The position numbers and the translations under genes are program-made. Below are positions 7,961 to 16,702 of a stretch of 64,000 nt of DNA, in pieces. Below the pieces are notes generated by a model, which saw nothing but the letters and a program-made list of their open reading frames with translations, had not been told where the DNA came from and did no database searches. Numbering within the stretch: the first letter of the stretch is position 1; each line of letters opens with the position of its first letter. This DNA comes from DATKQY01 sp035532475 (GTDB taxonomy: Bacteria; Actinomycetota; Acidimicrobiia; Acidimicrobiales; Bog-793): assembly GCA_035532475.1 (NCBI GenBank), contig DATKQY010000057.1, positions 1 to 64,000 on the forward strand, in the 5' to 3' direction.

Positions 7961-9685
7961 TCAGGCCGGCCCAGCCGCTTCGGCGCGCCCGTTCCCCGCC
8001 CGGCGGGTGTTCGACTCGGCGGCCTGGCGGGCGTGGTAGCTGGAGCGGGTGAGCGGCGACGCCTCCACGTGGCCGAAACCCATCGCGAGCGCGGCGGCGC
8101 GCAGGCGGCCGAACTCCTCGGGTGCCCACCACCGGTCGACGGGAAGCTGCGTCGTCGACGGCCGCAGGTACTGGCCGAGCGTGACGATGTCCACCCCGAC
8201 GCCGGCGAGGTCGGCGAGTGCCCCGAGCACCTCGTCCTCCCGCTCGCCCATGCCGAGGATGATGCCGGACTTGGTGGTCAGCCCGGCCGCCTTCGCGCGA
8301 CCGAGCACCGAGAGGCTGCGCGCGTAGGAGGCCGAAGGCCGCACGGCGCGCTGGAGCCGGAGCACCGTCTCGAGGTTGTGGTTCAGCACGTCGGGAGCCG
8401 CGTCGAAGATCGTCTGGAGCGCCGCGGGATCGCCCTTGCAGTCCGGGATCAGGACCTCAACGGTCGTGTCGGGCCGCCGGACGCGCACCGCGGCGATCGT
8501 CGCCGCGAACGCGGCCGCGCCCCCGTCGGGGAGATCGTCGCGGGCCACCGCCGTGACGACCGCGTGGGCGAGGCCCATCCGCTCGACGGCCTCCGCGACG
8601 TGGTCCGGCTCGTCGGGGTCGAGCGGGAGCGGGTGGCGCGTGTCGACGAGGCAGAAGCCGCACGCCCGGGTGCAGCGCTCGCCGTTGATCATGAACGTCG
8701 CCGTGCCGTCGGCCCAGCACTCATAGACGTTCGGGCAGCCGGCCTCCTCGCACACGGTGACCAGCTTCAGCTCCCGCATCGTCCGGCGCAGCGAGAGGTA
8801 GCTCCCGCCCATCTCCGCCCGTACCCGTAGCCAGTCGGGCTTGCGCTCGGAGATGGCCACCCCCGCGGCGGGGTCGACCCCCGCGGCAGCGAGGCGCCGC
8901 TCGAGCGGGCGGGCGCCGGCCGAGAGCGCGACCGGCACGACCGCAGGCGTCCCGGACGAGGCCACCGGCTCGACCGGCGCCGTCCGCCGGCGGTGGTCCG
9001 CGCTCGGGACGTCCTGGCGCTCGATGCGCCGGAGGGTGGAGCGCGGGCCGAAGACGAGCACCTCGGCGGCCCTGGCGACGACCGCGTCGGCGACGTCGCG
9101 CACCGTCGCGCGGACACCCTCCGCCTCGAGGGAGGTCACCGACCGGTCGTGGATCCCGCACGGGACGATGTGCTCGAACATCGACAGGTCGGGGGCGACG
9201 TTCAGCGCGAAGCCGTGCATGGTGCGCCCGCGGCTGACGCGCACGCCGACCGCGCAGATCTTGCGCGGGTCGGCACCGCCCGGGTCGACCCACACGCCGG
9301 GGTAGCCGTCGAGCGGCCCCGCCCCGGGCAGGCCGACGTCGGCCAGCGCTTCCGCGACGAGCTGCTCCAGGCTGTGGACGTAGCGGGGCACGGCGCCCGG
9401 TCCCATCGGGATCGAAAGGATCGGGTAGCCGACGAGCTGGCCGGGCCCGTGGTAGGTGACGTCGCCCCCGCGGTCCGCCCGGACGAGGTCCGCGCCCACC
9501 TCGCCCGGATCGGCGAGGACGTGCTCCGGCCTCGCCCGAACGCCGAGGGTGTAGACGTGCGGGTGCTCCATCAGGAGCAGATGGTCGTCACCGCTCCTGC
9601 GGAACAGGGCGTGCTGGAGCGCGTGCGCGTCCTGGTAACGGACGCGCCCGAGCCAGCGAACCCGGAGCGGGCCGAGACTCGACAC
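7961..9685 (-). CDS. lipB-lipA: LipB-LipA fusion: octanoyltransferase plus lipoyl synthase
   Basis: One uninterrupted 574-residue frame carrying both enzymes of lipoate assembly. Residues about 1-215 are LipB: RGGDVTYHGPGQ at 72-83, HGFALNVAPDL, and the active-site Cys in CGIHDRSVTSL. After a low-complexity Pro/Arg/Ala linker of about 50 residues, residues about 270-574 are LipA, a radical-SAM enzyme: CEEAGCPNVYECW gives the auxiliary-cluster cysteines, CTRACGFC the SAM-cluster CxxxCxxC, and RSSYHA the C-terminal Ser motif. LipB moves octanoate from ACP to E2 domains and LipA inserts sulfur, so fusion couples consecutive steps on one substrate. It starts 8 bp after the E2 gene. The two genes are usually separate. 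Confidence 0.95.
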   Translation of the reverse strand: MSSLGPLRVRWLGRVRYQDAHALQHALFRRSGDDHLLLMEHPHVYTLGVRARPEHVLADPGEVGADLVRADRGGDVTYHGPGQLVGYPILSIPMGPGAVPRYVHSLEQLVAEALADVGLPGAGPLDGYPGVWVDPGGADPRKICAVGVRVSRGRTMHGFALNVAPDLSMFEHIVPCGIHDRSVTSLEAEGVRATVRDVADAVVARAAEVLVFGPRSTLRRIERQDVPSADHRRRTAPVEPVASSGTPAVVPVALSAGARPLERRLAAAGVDPAAGVAISERKPDWLRVRAEMGGSYLSLRRTMRELKLVTVCEEAGCPNVYECWADGTATFMINGERCTRACGFCLVDTRHPLPLDPDEPDHVAEAVERMGLAHAVVTAVARDDLPDGGAAAFAATIAAVRVRRPDTTVEVLIPDCKGDPAALQTIFDAAPDVLNHNLETVLRLQRAVRPSASYARSLSVLGRAKAAGLTTKSGIILGMGEREDEVLGALADLAGVGVDIVTLGQYLRPSTTQLPVDRWWAPEEFGRLRAAALAMGFGHVEASPLTRSSYHARQAAESNTRRAGNGRAEAAGPA

Positions 9686-9693
9686 CGGACCGC

Positions 9694-11235
9694 CTAGAGC
9701 TCTGCCGGCCAGTCGCGCGTCTCGATGACGTTCGCGAGGTCGCGCAGGAACGCCCCGACGTACGCGCCATCGACCGCTCGGTGGTCGAAGGACAACGCGA
9801 GGATCCCGACCGAGTGGATCGCGATCGACTCGGAACCGTCGGCGTCCGTCACGACGACGGGCTTGCGCTTGACCCCGTCCGTCGAAAGGATCGCCACCTG
9901 CGGCTGGGCGATGATGGGGAAGCTGACGAACGTGCCGAACGGTCCGGGGTTCGTGATCGTGAAGGTGCCACCCGAGATGTCGTCGAGCGAGAGCTTGCGT
10001 GAGCGGGCCCTCGACGCCAGGTCGGCGACGGAGCGCGCGATACCGCGCAGCGACTGGCCGTCGACGTTGTGGATGACCGGGACCATCAGTCCTTCGCCGT
10101 CGAGGTCGACTGCGACACCGAGGTGCACGTCCTTGTGCAGCACGAGGGCGTCGTCGCCGACCGAGGAGTTGAGGTGCGGGTAGCTCCGCAGCACGTCGAT
10201 CGTCGCCCGCGCGATGAACGGCAGGTACGTGAGGCTCACGCCCTCCTCCGCCTTGAAGCGCTCCCGGTTGGCGCGCCGCACGCGCTCGACCGCCTCGAAA
10301 TCGACCTCGATGGCCATCAGGGTGTGGGCCGAGGTCGCCTTCGAGCGCACCATGTGCTCCGCGGTCACCCGCCGGATCGTCGTGAACGGCAGGACCTCGT
10401 CACGGAGCCCGAGGGGCGGGGGCGGGGGCGACAGGTTCGCCGGCGCGGCCTGAGCCGCGGGGGCCGTCGCCGGGAAGGCGACCGGCGCGGCGGTGGACGG
10501 CGCCGGAGTCACGGCCGTCCGGGTGGGTGCCGGAGCGGGCGCGGTCGCAACCTGGGCGGCCGGGGCCGCCGCTGACCCCTGCGCGACGCGGGTGTCGATG
10601 AAGCCGAGGACGTCCTCGCGCGTGATCCTGCCGCCCATCCCCGTCCCCGGGATCGCGGACGGGTCGAGCTCGTGCTCGGTGATCAACCTGCGGACGACCG
10701 GCGAGAGGAGCGCGCCGCGGCTGCGGTCGGTGCCGCTCCCGTCCGGCGTACCGGCGGTGGCGGAGGCCACGGGGGCGGATGCCGCGGCGGATGCCGCGGC
10801 GGGCGCAGGTGCCGCGGCCGCGGGTGCCGACGCCGGTGCCGGCGCCTCCGCCACAGATGCGGCCGCCGGGGCCGGGATCTCCGGTGCCGGCGCGGGCGCA
10901 GGTGTCGCGGCCGCGGGTGCCGGCGGCGGCTCGGCGGCGGGTGCGGCGGGGGCCTCGGTGGCCGGGGTCGCGGGCGCGGCCGACGGGAGGGCGGCCGAAC
11001 CCGCCTCGCCGACCACCGCCAGGCGCGCGCCGACGTCGACCGTCTCGCCCTCTTGGACGAGGATCTCCTGGAGTACGCCGGCGACCGGCGAGGGGACCTC
11101 GGAGTCGACCTTGTCGGTCGACACCTCGAAGAGCGGCTCGTCCTGGGCAACGGCATCACCGACGGCCTTCATCCAGCGGATGATCGTCCCCTCGGTCACC
11201 GTCTCGCCGAGCTGCGGCATCGTGATGTCAGCCAA
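9694..11235 (-). CDS. sucB: Dihydrolipoamide acyltransferase (E2) of a 2-oxoacid dehydrogenase complex
   Basis: 513 residues. One lipoyl domain at 1-80 carries the modified Lys in DKVDSEV; a long Ala/Pro-rich flexible linker follows (about 80-170), then the E1/E3-binding domain (SPVVRRLITEHELD...GRITREDVL), a second Ala/Pro linker and the acyltransferase domain ending with FDHRAVDGAYV, the catalytic His motif. Only one lipoyl domain is present. The start is TTG at 11235, overlapping the lpd stop by 8 bases; the ATG five codons later would cut the first strand of the lipoyl domain. By analogy with mycobacteria it may serve AceE and/or a 2-oxoglutarate E1, so the symbol is provisional. Confidence 0.9.
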   Translation of the reverse strand: MADITMPQLGETVTEGTIIRWMKAVGDAVAQDEPLFEVSTDKVDSEVPSPVAGVLQEILVQEGETVDVGARLAVVGEAGSAALPSAAPATPATEAPAAPAAEPPPAPAAATPAPAPAPEIPAPAAASVAEAPAPASAPAAAAPAPAAASAAASAPVASATAGTPDGSGTDRSRGALLSPVVRRLITEHELDPSAIPGTGMGGRITREDVLGFIDTRVAQGSAAAPAAQVATAPAPAPTRTAVTPAPSTAAPVAFPATAPAAQAAPANLSPPPPPLGLRDEVLPFTTIRRVTAEHMVRSKATSAHTLMAIEVDFEAVERVRRANRERFKAEEGVSLTYLPFIARATIDVLRSYPHLNSSVGDDALVLHKDVHLGVAVDLDGEGLMVPVIHNVDGQSLRGIARSVADLASRARSRKLSLDDISGGTFTITNPGPFGTFVSFPIIAQPQVAILSTDGVKRKPVVVTDADGSESIAIHSVGILALSFDHRAVDGAYVGAFLRDLANVIETRDWPAEL

Positions 11236-12703
11236 CGTGGAGGCCCCTTCCAGTGAGTGCGAGCACCGTCTCGCCGAACGTCTCGGACAACGAGGGGTGC
11301 GGTTGGATGAACTGCGCGATCTCGTCCGGCGTCGCCTCCCAGTTCACGGAGAGGTACGCCTGGCCGAGCTGCTCGGTGACCCACGGCCCGACCATGTGCA
11401 CACCGAGCAGGCGCCCGGCTCGACCGTCGGGCCGGCGCTCGGCGATCACCTTCACGAGACCCTCGGTCTCGCCGATGATGCGCGCCCGGCCGTTCCCCCC
11501 GAAGGGGTCCTTCTGGACGACGACGTCGTAGCCGGCGTCGCGGGCCCCCTGCTCGGTCATCCCGCAGAAGGCGACCTCGGGGTGGCAGTAGATGCACCAG
11601 GGAACCTTGCCGTAGTCGACCGGCACGGCCGGCTCCTCGAGGATCTCCTTCACGACCAGCACGCCCTCGGCGAAGCCGACGTGCGCCAGCTGCGGCGTCG
11701 CCACCAGGTCCCCGACGGCGAAGACGCCGTCCACGCCAGTACGCATCCACTCGTCGACGCGGACGAAGCCCCGCTCGTCGAGCTGCACGCCCGTGCCCTC
11801 GGCGAGCAGCCCGTCGGAGAGCGGGCGCCGACCGACGGACACGATGACGACGTCCACGTCGACGCGCTCGCCGTCACCGAACAGGACGGTCGTGCCGCGC
11901 TCGCTCGGCTCGTGGCCACGGACCTCCACCCCGGTGCGGACCTCGATGCCGCGCTTCTTGAACGACCGCACGACGACGTCGGAGACGTCGGAATCGCAAC
12001 CGGGCAGCAGGCTCGGGAGCACCTCGAGCAGCGTGACCTGCGCGCCGAGATCCGCGATCATCGAGGCGAACTCGCAGCCGATGGCGCCGCCGCCGATGAC
12101 CACGGCGGAGGCCGGGATCGCGGCGAGATCGAGCACCTCGTCCGAGGTGAGCACGACCCTGCCGTCGGGCTCGAAGCCCGGGATCGTGCGGGGCACCGAG
12201 CCCGAGGCGAGCACGACGTGGGTACCGCTGATGTCGCGGCTGGTGCCGTCCGGCGCGCTGACGCGCACCACGTTGCCGGGGAGCAGCTGGCCGACACCGG
12301 CGACCGTCGTGACCTTCCGAGCGCGCAGGAGGCCCGAGAGCCCCCGGAAGAGCTGCTCGACGACCTTGCCCTTGCGGTCGAGGCTGACGGCGAAGTCCAC
12401 GGTCGGCTGGCCCGCCTGGATGCCGAACTCCTTCGCGCCGGCCACCGAGCGGTAGACGCTCGCCGTCTCCAGGAACTCCTTCGCCGGGATGCAGCCGCGG
12501 TGCAGGCAGGTGCCGCCGACCTTGTCCTTCTCGACCATCGCGATCGACAGCCCCGCCGCGGCGCCGTACAGGGCGGTCGCGTATCCGCCCGGGCCGCCGC
12601 CGATGATGACGACGTCGTAGTGCTCGCTCGTCCCCTCACCTTCAGGCGTCGGAACCACCTCCCTGCTCGTCCCGCCAGGCGACTGCCCCAGCCACCGGCG
12701 CAC
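11228..12703 (-). CDS. lpd: Dihydrolipoamide dehydrogenase (E3)
   Basis: Up to 491 residues. The FAD-binding GGGPGG site is followed by the redox disulfide GGTCLHRGCIPAK, the NAD-binding GGGAIGCEFA, the FAD motif in GVFAVGDLV, and the C-terminal dimer-interface HPHPS-like site QPHPSLSE. It reoxidises dihydrolipoyl groups of E2. It is the first gene of lpd-E2-lipBA-M24 and overlaps E2 by 8 bases. The start is uncertain: GTG 12703 gives 15 extra residues, whereas GTG 12658 starts nearer the conserved HYDVVIIGG but has AGGGAG immediately next to it with no spacing. Confidence 0.95.
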   Translation of the reverse strand: MRRWLGQSPGGTSREVVPTPEGEGTSEHYDVVIIGGGPGGYATALYGAAAGLSIAMVEKDKVGGTCLHRGCIPAKEFLETASVYRSVAGAKEFGIQAGQPTVDFAVSLDRKGKVVEQLFRGLSGLLRARKVTTVAGVGQLLPGNVVRVSAPDGTSRDISGTHVVLASGSVPRTIPGFEPDGRVVLTSDEVLDLAAIPASAVVIGGGAIGCEFASMIADLGAQVTLLEVLPSLLPGCDSDVSDVVVRSFKKRGIEVRTGVEVRGHEPSERGTTVLFGDGERVDVDVVIVSVGRRPLSDGLLAEGTGVQLDERGFVRVDEWMRTGVDGVFAVGDLVATPQLAHVGFAEGVLVVKEILEEPAVPVDYGKVPWCIYCHPEVAFCGMTEQGARDAGYDVVVQKDPFGGNGRARIIGETEGLVKVIAERRPDGRAGRLLGVHMVGPWVTEQLGQAYLSVNWEATPDEIAQFIQPHPSLSETFGETVLALTGRGLHVG

Positions 12704-12724
12704 CCGGTCGGGCGCTCGGAGGAC

Positions 12725-12730
12725 AGCCTA
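12725..12730 (-). promoter_or_regulatory. -10 box of the lpd operon
   Basis: TAGGCT on the minus strand lies 21 bases before GTG 12703 and would give a short leader; it is the only clear promoter box in the 141-bp gap between lpd and the upstream RraA gene. Confidence 0.45.
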
Positions 12731-12844
12731 ACGACGGGCGGGAACAGCGGCGAAACCGCTTCGCCGCCAGGTCCGGCGCCCGGCGCGTCGCCCGACGGCC
12801 GCCCGAGCCCCGGGGCAGCGGGCGGTGGGATCGTCGCCCGCCAC

Positions 12845-13522
12845 TCAGCGGCGCGTCTGGAGCTGGTGGTAGCCGACCGAGGCGCGCGCCTCGCGCAGCG
12901 AGGACCCCGCCTCAAGGGCCTCCCTGATGCGGGCCTCGGCGGCGTCGACCTCAGCCGCTGCGTCCAGCACCTCGCCGGCACGCCCCGCCGGCACGACGAC
13001 GACGCCGTCACCGTCGCCGAGGAGGAGGTCGCCAGGCTCGACCCGGATCCCCCCGACCGACACCCCGACCTCCATCGCCTCGACGCGGACCCGGTCCTTG
13101 CCGGTGCGCATCCAATTCCCCCGCGAGAAGATCGGGTAGGCGAGCTCGAGCGCCCGGTCGACGTCGCGGCAGACCCCGTCGATCACCGTGCCGGCGACGC
13201 CGCGGCGCGTGGCCGTCACCGTGAGGAGGTCGCCCCACACGGTGGCGTCGAGTCGGCCGCCATTGTCGAGGACGGCCACCTGGGCGGGTCCGAGATCGTC
13301 GATGTAGTCCCCGACCGTTCCCCCGTCCTGGCCGACCGGGCCGTAACGGATCGTGAACGCCCTGCCGGCGAGGCGGAACGTCCGGTCCAGCGGCGCGATG
13401 CCGAGGCACTGCCCGGCGATGCCGACGCGGTCGAGGGCGTCGGAGACGGCGGAGGTGCCGAGCGAGGCGAGGAGGGTCAGCTGGTCGTCTCCGCCCGGCC
13501 GCTCCCCCGGCATGGCGCTCAC
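12845..13522 (-). CDS. RraA family protein (aldolase-like), downstream copy
   Basis: 225 residues. The RraA/HMG-aldolase fold is shown by TSAVSDALDRVG near the start, the binding motif around DGVCRDVDRA (Arg and Asp ligands) and EPGDLLLGDGDGVVVVP. Family members are class II pyruvate aldolases (4-hydroxy-4-methyl-2-oxoglutarate aldolase) or oxaloacetate decarboxylases, while others lack enzyme activity. The GTG start overlaps the stop of the preceding RraA gene by 4 bases (GTGA), so translation is coupled. Residues GTVID-GVCRD fit an active metal-binding member. The substrate is unknown. Confidence 0.88.
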   Translation of the reverse strand: MSAMPGERPGGDDQLTLLASLGTSAVSDALDRVGIAGQCLGIAPLDRTFRLAGRAFTIRYGPVGQDGGTVGDYIDDLGPAQVAVLDNGGRLDATVWGDLLTVTATRRGVAGTVIDGVCRDVDRALELAYPIFSRGNWMRTGKDRVRVEAMEVGVSVGGIRVEPGDLLLGDGDGVVVVPAGRAGEVLDAAAEVDAAEARIREALEAGSSLREARASVGYHQLQTRR

Positions 13523-14268
13523 GGCTCGCCTCGCGCGTCCTCGGCGGGCGCTCGCTGGAGGAGCCGCTCGTAGCTGGCGCCCATCGCAGACGACGGCGGC
13601 TCGCCGCGGCGCACAGCGGCCGCCATCTCCGCCTCGCGGGCCGCGATCGAGGTGGCCGCCTCGACGACCTCCTCGGCCCTGCCCGCTCCGACGAACGCGA
13701 CGCCGCTGCCGTCGGCGATGACGAGGTCGCCCGGTGAGACGACGAGACCGCCGAACACGATGGGCACGTTCCAGTCGAGCTCGACGAGGCGCCCACGCGC
13801 CGTCACCGGCGTCGGCGAGCGTCCGTAGACGGGGAAGCCCACGGCGACCGCCTCGTCGAGGTCCCGGCACGGTCCGTCGACGACGACGCCCTCGATGCCG
13901 CGAACCACGGCGGAGAGCGCGAGGATGCCGCCCCATCCGGCCCCGGCCCCACCCGGGTGCTCGACGACGACGACCGTCCCCGGACCGCCCGCCTCGATGG
14001 CCGCGGTGCACAGGTGCCTCGACGCGGGGCCGCGGTCGTCGGCGGGGCCGAGCTTCACGGTGATCGCCCGGCCGGCGATGCGCCGGCGCACGCTCAACGC
14101 CACGATGCCCGCGACGCCGCTCGGCAGCCCGAGCCGGTCGAGCGCATCGGAGACCGCGCAGGTGTCGAGCGCGACGAGCCGGCCGACGATCCCGCCGGCG
14201 ACCTCGGCCGACGCCGGCGCGCCGAGCGTGCTGCCCGGCGCGGTGCCGCCCGGTGCTGTCTCCGTCAT
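13519..14268 (-). CDS. RraA family protein (aldolase-like), upstream copy
   Basis: 249 residues, paralogous in layout to the neighbour at 12845-13522: TCAVSDALDRLG, then VVVDGPCRDLDEA as the metal/pyruvate site, and SPGDLVIADGSGVAFV. A Gly-rich insert GGAGAGWGG sits where the neighbour has NGGRLDATVWGD. The two proteins differ substantially, so this is an old duplication or two specialised subunits rather than a recent copy. GAGGAGG nine bases before ATG 14268 fixes the start. TTAGAT on the minus strand near 14344-14349 is a possible -10 box. It is divergent from the RidA gene. Confidence 0.88.
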   Translation of the reverse strand: MTETAPGGTAPGSTLGAPASAEVAGGIVGRLVALDTCAVSDALDRLGLPSGVAGIVALSVRRRIAGRAITVKLGPADDRGPASRHLCTAAIEAGGPGTVVVVEHPGGAGAGWGGILALSAVVRGIEGVVVDGPCRDLDEAVAVGFPVYGRSPTPVTARGRLVELDWNVPIVFGGLVVSPGDLVIADGSGVAFVGAGRAEEVVEAATSIAAREAEMAAAVRRGEPPSSAMGASYERLLQRAPAEDARGEP

Positions 14269-14373
14269 GTGCGTCGTCCTCCTCGAACCTCGCCCGACGA
14301 GCCGGCGCCAGCGCGACGGCACGGATCGATGCGCCGCGGCGCCATCTAACACGGTCGGCGGCGGGCTGCGCTA

Positions 14374-14379
14374 TACGAT
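14374..14379 (+). promoter_or_regulatory. -10 box of the RidA gene
   Basis: TACGAT lies six bases before a GTG at 14386 that is in frame with RidA. The transcript probably starts about there, but the RBS-preceded GTG at 14485 is the better protein start. Confidence 0.45.
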
Positions 14380-14484
14380 CGCCCGGTGACGGCGGCGCGG
14401 GCCATCCGCGGCGCCGTCACCGCGGCGCGACCGACGCGGGCGCGCCAGCCCGAGCGGACACCAGTGGCGGAAGGAGCACGACCA

Positions 14485-14868
14485 GTGAGCAGGCGGCGAT
14501 CCATCGAGGTCCCCGGTCTCCACCACGACACGCCGATCCCCCAGGCATGCGTCGTCGGCAACCTCCTCGTGTCGGGCGGCATCTCCGGCGCCGACCCGGC
14601 GACCGGGGAGATCCCCGCGGCCCCCGGCGAGCAGGCGGCCGGGATCTTCGCGAACGTGGCGCGGGTGATGGAGGCGGCCGGGGGCTCGCTCGAGGACGTC
14701 GTGAAGATGACCTTCTTCGTCCGGGACCGGGCCGTGCGCTCCTTCATCGACCCGGAGTGGCTGAAGGCCTTCCCCGACGAGACGAGCCGCCCGGCGCGCC
14801 ACACCCTGAAGATCGACCTGCCACCGCGCTTCGAGATGCAGGCCGAGGTGATCGCCCTCCTCGGCTAG
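14485..14868 (+). CDS. RidA/YjgF family protein
   Basis: 127 residues, standard length for the Rid family, which forms trimers with deaminase sites between subunits and hydrolyses reactive enamines/imines. Visible features are VGNLLVSGGISG, the central AAGGSLEDVVKMTFFV and the C-terminal PARHTL, whose Arg aligns with the carboxylate-binding Arg of active members. The start GTG at 14485 is preceded by GGAAGGAG eight bases upstream. An in-frame GTG at 14386 would add 33 Arg/Ala-rich residues whose last codons end in A, as expected of an RBS region rather than coding sequence. It is divergent from two RraA genes, which may share a pathway with it. Confidence 0.9.
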   Translation: MSRRRSIEVPGLHHDTPIPQACVVGNLLVSGGISGADPATGEIPAAPGEQAAGIFANVARVMEAAGGSLEDVVKMTFFVRDRAVRSFIDPEWLKAFPDETSRPARHTLKIDLPPRFEMQAEVIALLG

Positions 14869-14876
14869 TCGCGCCC

Positions 14877-15449
14877 TCAGGCGCGGCCCGGATCGGCGGC
14901 CGCGCCGACGGCGTCGAGGCCGGCCAGCGCCCCGAGGAGCGCCAGCACCTCCGCCGCCGAGTCCTCGGGGCGGTGACCGTCGGTGGAGAGGACGAGTTCC
15001 GGCGCGACCGGTGCCTCGTAGGGGTCGGACACGCCGGTGAAGCGCTCGATCTCGCCCGCCCGCGCCCGCGCGTACAGACCCTTCGGATCGCGCGCCTCGC
15101 AGACCTCGAGCGGCGTCGCCACGTGGATCTCGAGGAAGGGCACGCCGTGCGCCTCGTGCCGGGCGCGGACCCGGTCGCGGCCCACCGCGAAGGGGCTGAT
15201 GACGCTCACGAGCGCCACGTAGCCCGCGCGGGCGAAGAGGAGGGCGACCTCGCCGACCCGGCGGACGTTCTCCGCCCGGTCCTCAGCGGAGAAGCCGAGA
15301 TCCGCGTTGAGCCCCTCACGCAGGTCGTCGCCGTCGAGGAGGTACGAGCGGGCGCCGCGCGCCCCCAGCAGACCGTCGAGCGCCCCGGCCACCGTCGACT
15401 TCCCGGCGCCCGACAGGCCCGTCAGCCAGACCGTCGCGCCAGGTGTCAT
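14877..15449 (-). CDS. cysC: Adenylylsulfate kinase
   Basis: 190 residues. The P-loop GLSGAGKST is at 11-19, followed by LLDGDDLREGLN and the DPKGLYARAR lid region. It phosphorylates APS to PAPS, the last step of sulfate activation. Its ATG overlaps the cysN stop (ATGA), so cysD-cysN-cysC is one translationally coupled operon. The short Ala-rich C-terminal tail is unremarkable. No PAPS reductase or sulfotransferase is in this window, so the fate of PAPS is not shown. Confidence 0.95.
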   Translation of the reverse strand: MTPGATVWLTGLSGAGKSTVAGALDGLLGARGARSYLLDGDDLREGLNADLGFSAEDRAENVRRVGEVALLFARAGYVALVSVISPFAVGRDRVRARHEAHGVPFLEIHVATPLEVCEARDPKGLYARARAGEIERFTGVSDPYEAPVAPELVLSTDGHRPEDSAAEVLALLGALAGLDAVGAAADPGRA

Positions 15450-16702
15450 GGCGCCGGCCGGAGGATCATCCCGGCACCGACCGTGGCGTTCGTCACCTCG
15501 TCGACGAGGATGAAGCTCCCCGTCGTGCGGTCCCGCCGGTAGTCGTCGTAGAAGAGCGGCGCCGTCGTCCTGAGATCGATCCGGCCGATGTCGTTCAGCC
15601 CGAGGCCGGCCACCGAGCGGTCGCGGCGCAAGGTGTTGACGTCGAGGCGGTAGTGCAGGTCGCGCACGAGCGCGCGCACCCAGCGCGTCGTGTGCTTCAG
15701 CGCGAGCTTGCTCCCGACGCTGAGCGTCGCGTCCGACATCCAGCAGACCATCGCCGAGAGGTCCTGACCGATCGTCGGCTGGTTGCGCGCCCGGCAGATC
15801 ATGTCCCCCCGGGAGATGTCGAGCTCGTCGGCGAGCCGCACCACGACCGACATGGGAGGGAAGGCCTCCTGGAGCGGCCCGTCGGCCGTCTCGATCGCCT
15901 CGACGGTCGTCGTGAAGCCCGACGGCAGCACGAGGACCTCGTCGCCCACCTCGAGGATCCCGCCGGCGACCTGCCCGGCGTAGCCGCGGAAGTCACGGTG
16001 GTCGTCGTTCGAGCGCGGGCGGATCACCCGTTGCACGGGGAAGCGCAGGTCGATCAGGTTCCGGTCGGAGGCGATGTGCACCTCCTCGAGGTGGTGCAGC
16101 AGCGACGACCCCCCGTACCAGGGCATCTCCGCCGAGCGGTCGACCACGTTGTCACCCTGCAGCGCCGAGATCGGGATGAAGGTCAGGTCGGCGATCTCGA
16201 GGCGGGTCGCGAACTCCTGGAACTCGGCGCGGATCTCCTCGAAACGGCGCTGGTCGTAGCCGACCAGGTCCATCTTGTTGACGCAGACCACCAGGTGCGG
16301 GATGCGCAGCAGCGAGGCGACGAAGGCGTGACGCCGGGTCTGCTCGGTGATGCCGTTGCGCGCGTCGACCAGCACGACGACCAGGTCCGCGGTCGAGCAG
16401 CCCGTGACCATGTTCCGGGTGTGCTGGATGTGGCCGGGGGTGTCCGCCATGATGAACTTGCGCCGGGGGGTGGCGAAGTAGCGGTACGCGACGTCGATCG
16501 TGATGCCCTGCTCGCGCTCGGCGCGCAGCCCGTCGGTGAGCAGGGCCAGATCGACGTAGTCGTCGCCTCGGGCGAAGCTCGTCCGCTCGACGGCGTCGAG
16601 CTGGTCCTCGAAGATCTGCTTCGAGTCGTAGAGCAGCCGGCCGATGAGGGTCGACTTCCCGTCGTCGACCGATCCGGCGGTGGCCAGCCTGAGCAGCTCC
16701 AT
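15446..16702 (-). CDS. cysN: Sulfate adenylyltransferase subunit 1 (GTPase)
   Basis: 418 residues, the regulatory GTPase of ATP sulfurylase. The G1 loop is GSVDDGKST, G2 lies in REQGITIDVAYRYF, G3 is DTPGH and G4 is NKMD; EF-Tu-like beta-barrel domains 2 and 3 follow. GTP hydrolysis drives APS formation by CysD. In some bacteria CysN is fused to CysC; here cysC is a separate gene. The ATG shares one base with the cysD stop (TGATG). Confidence 0.96.
   Translation of the reverse strand: MELLRLATAGSVDDGKSTLIGRLLYDSKQIFEDQLDAVERTSFARGDDYVDLALLTDGLRAEREQGITIDVAYRYFATPRRKFIMADTPGHIQHTRNMVTGCSTADLVVVLVDARNGITEQTRRHAFVASLLRIPHLVVCVNKMDLVGYDQRRFEEIRAEFQEFATRLEIADLTFIPISALQGDNVVDRSAEMPWYGGSSLLHHLEEVHIASDRNLIDLRFPVQRVIRPRSNDDHRDFRGYAGQVAGGILEVGDEVLVLPSGFTTTVEAIETADGPLQEAFPPMSVVVRLADELDISRGDMICRARNQPTIGQDLSAMVCWMSDATLSVGSKLALKHTTRWVRALVRDLHYRLDVNTLRRDRSVAGLGLNDIGRIDLRTTAPLFYDDYRRDRTTGSFILVDEVTNATVGAGMILRPAP

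Noticed and set aside
14386..14484. Leaderless GTG start adding 33 residues to RidA
   Set aside because: The added part is Arg/Ala-rich, its last codons end in A as in an RBS, and RidA homology begins after the internal GTG at 14485.
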